Source of the DNA: Herbaspirillum sp. DW155
GTDB lineage: Bacteria > Pseudomonadota > Gammaproteobacteria > Burkholderiales > Burkholderiaceae_D
NCBI RefSeq assembly: GCF_037076565.1
Contig: NZ_AP029028.1
Location: 4,650,001 to 4,714,000, forward strand
Direction: 5' to 3'
DNA length: 64,000 bases
Shown: positions 62,889-64,000 of the stretch, in pieces
How positions within the stretch are numbered: the first letter of the stretch is position 1
Layout: each line of letters opens with the position of its first letter
Translations under genes and position numbers: made by a program
The notes under the pieces: model-generated
Told to the model about the DNA's origin: nothing
Database searches by the model: none
Seen by the model: only the letters and a program-made list of their open reading frames with translations

Positions 62889-64000
62889 ATGGCCGGCTTA
62901 TCACAAACGCAGAACAAGGAAATCGACCTCTCCACCCACAGCGTCCCTGCCAGTGCGCGCATGGGCAAACTCTCGCTGACGATGGCCTGGTGGGCCGTCT
63001 GCAGCGCGATCTTCTACATCGTCGTGGGAGCCTCGCTGGCGCTGACCTATGGTGCCCGCAATGCCCTCATCGGCATGGTGCTCTCGGTCATCAGCTACGG
63101 GCTCATCAATGCCTGCATCAGTCGCTACGCCATGCGCACCGGCCTGTCGGTGGCCTTGTTCTCGCGCATCCTGTTCGGACGGCTGGGCGCCTCGCTGGCC
63201 ACGCTGATCTTCTTTTCCACCGCGATCTACTATGCCGTCTTCGAGGGCTCGGTGATCGCGGTGGCGCTGCATCATCTCTACCCGTCGCTGCTCTATCCGG
63301 TGGCCGCGCTCATTGTGGTGCTCTACAGCGTGCCGCTGGTCTTCGGCAGCGTGCAGCACTGGCTGGACAAGTTCAACGGCGTGCTGCTGCCGTTCTACCT
63401 GCTGGGCCTGTTGATGGCCTTGGTGCTGGCGGTGAGCCAGTACGGCTACCAGCCGCAGTGGCTGGACTTCGGCCCGGCCGTGCCGCCGGCCGATGGCTGG
63501 TGGAGCTGCTTCACGTACTACATGGGCGTGTGGGTGCTGATGATGTTCACCTTCGACTACGCCCGCTTCGGCAAGCCCGAAGATGCCACGTATCACGGCC
63601 GCTTCAATTTCGGCATGCCCTTCTACCTGGTCACCATCCTGCTCAATGGCGCAGCCGGCATCTACCTGGCCAGCAGCATTCCACAGGATGGTCCGGTCTC
63701 TGAAGTGTCGGTGGTGATGGCCATCCTCAAGCTCATGGGATTCTGGGGATTGCTCTTCGTCTGGGTTACGCAGACGCGCATCAACACCGCCAACTACTAT
63801 CTGGCCACGGTCAACATGCAGGCCTTCTTCGGCAACCTGCTGGGCCTGCGCGCCTCGCGTCTGGTATGGGCGGTGGTAGTGGGCGCGGTGGTGTATGCAC
63901 TGATGCTGGCCGACGTGTTCTCCTACCTGCTCAAGGCGCTGGCCTATCAGGGTGTGTTCGTGGTGGCGTGGGTCGGGGTGGCGCTGGCGCATATTCTCAC
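62889..64000 (+). CDS. NCS1-family purine/cytosine permease-like transporter (partial)
   Basis: The frame runs from ATG 62889 to the window edge, about 370 residues in view. It has ten or so membrane helices and an N-terminus of the nucleobase:cation symporter-1 type (cytoplasmic start, then WWAVCSAIFYIVVGASLAL). The helix 3-region PGAA-like motifs of CodB are not exact, so the substrate may be a purine, hydantoin or 5-oxoproline. The neighbouring pxp cluster makes uptake of a 5-oxoproline-related compound plausible. AGGAGAAAC lies before the ATG. Confidence 0.85.
   Translation, partial: MAGLSQTQNKEIDLSTHSVPASARMGKLSLTMAWWAVCSAIFYIVVGASLALTYGARNALIGMVLSVISYGLINACISRYAMRTGLSVALFSRILFGRLGASLATLIFFSTAIYYAVFEGSVIAVALHHLYPSLLYPVAALIVVLYSVPLVFGSVQHWLDKFNGVLLPFYLLGLLMALVLAVSQYGYQPQWLDFGPAVPPADGWWSCFTYYMGVWVLMMFTFDYARFGKPEDATYHGRFNFGMPFYLVTILLNGAAGIYLASSIPQDGPVSEVSVVMAILKLMGFWGLLFVWVTQTRINTANYYLATVNMQAFFGNLLGLRASRLVWAVVVGAVVYALMLADVFSYLLKALAYQGVFVVAWVGVALAHIL

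Overview
The window looks like a chromosome segment of a high-GC betaproteobacterium of the Oxalobacteraceae, most likely Herbaspirillum or a close relative. This is inferred from gene content and order (petABC-sspAB, the mla-ABC-bolA-murA-his-tat block) and protein style; no database search was possible. Two parts can be separated: a P2-type prophage (1 to about 28,157) and core chromosome (28,158 to 64,000), with one small lower-GC insertion in the core part.

Prophage, 1-28,157. The left end, including the portal and terminase large subunit genes expected in P2-like phages, lies before the window. In view are late genes on the + strand in P2 order: scaffold O (partial), capsid N, terminase M, head completion L, tail X, holin, lambda R-like endolysin, Rz with embedded Rz1, R, S, then V W J I, tail fibre and a small partner, sheath FI, tube FII, E with a -1 frameshift to E', tape measure T, U and D. 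Two blocks of lower-GC cargo lie on the minus strand. One is a pair of exported paralogous alpha/beta hydrolases between S and V. The other is a repressor-led operon after D, carrying a repressor, a membrane-anchored ORF6C-like protein and a 599-residue membrane protein. Rightward early genes follow: three small proteins, an Ogr zinc-finger activator, a 28-residue membrane peptide, the GpA HUH initiator, small proteins and a tyrosine integrase. A final membrane cargo gene sits between the integrase and tRNA-Thr(UGU), whose 3' end faces the prophage and is the probable attachment site.

Core region, 28,158-54,029, is mostly on the minus strand. In coordinate order it carries sspB, sspA, the bc1 complex (petC, petB, petA), mscL, a Nif3-like protein, a DegS/DegQ-like protease, a DUF2461 protein, tatC-tatB-tatA, a HIT protein and a complete-looking histidine operon. 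Read in its own direction the his operon is hisG, hisD, a DNA methyltransferase, hisC, hisB, hisH, hisA, hisF, hisI, hisE. Upstream of hisG come murA, a bolA family gene, an ABC-2 exporter and the mla genes for retrograde phospholipid transport.

Right part, 54,030-64,000. ychF is followed by a two-gene insertion (an SMC/RecF-like ATPase and a DUF4276/TOPRIM-like protein) that resembles split OLD-type systems. Next is a LysR regulator divergent from a 5-oxoprolinase cluster (pxpA, a small biotin carrier, biotin carboxylase, pxpB, pxpC), and then an NCS1-family permease cut by the window edge.

The best lead for an undescribed system is the repressor operon at 18,661-21,700. The repressor and the membrane-anchored protein share a 17-residue V-x-V-x-G-[DN]-V-x-Q-x-I-x-G-[DN]-V motif, and the operon ends in a large unrecognised membrane protein. 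The operon would be expressed in the lysogen, which fits immunity or defence.
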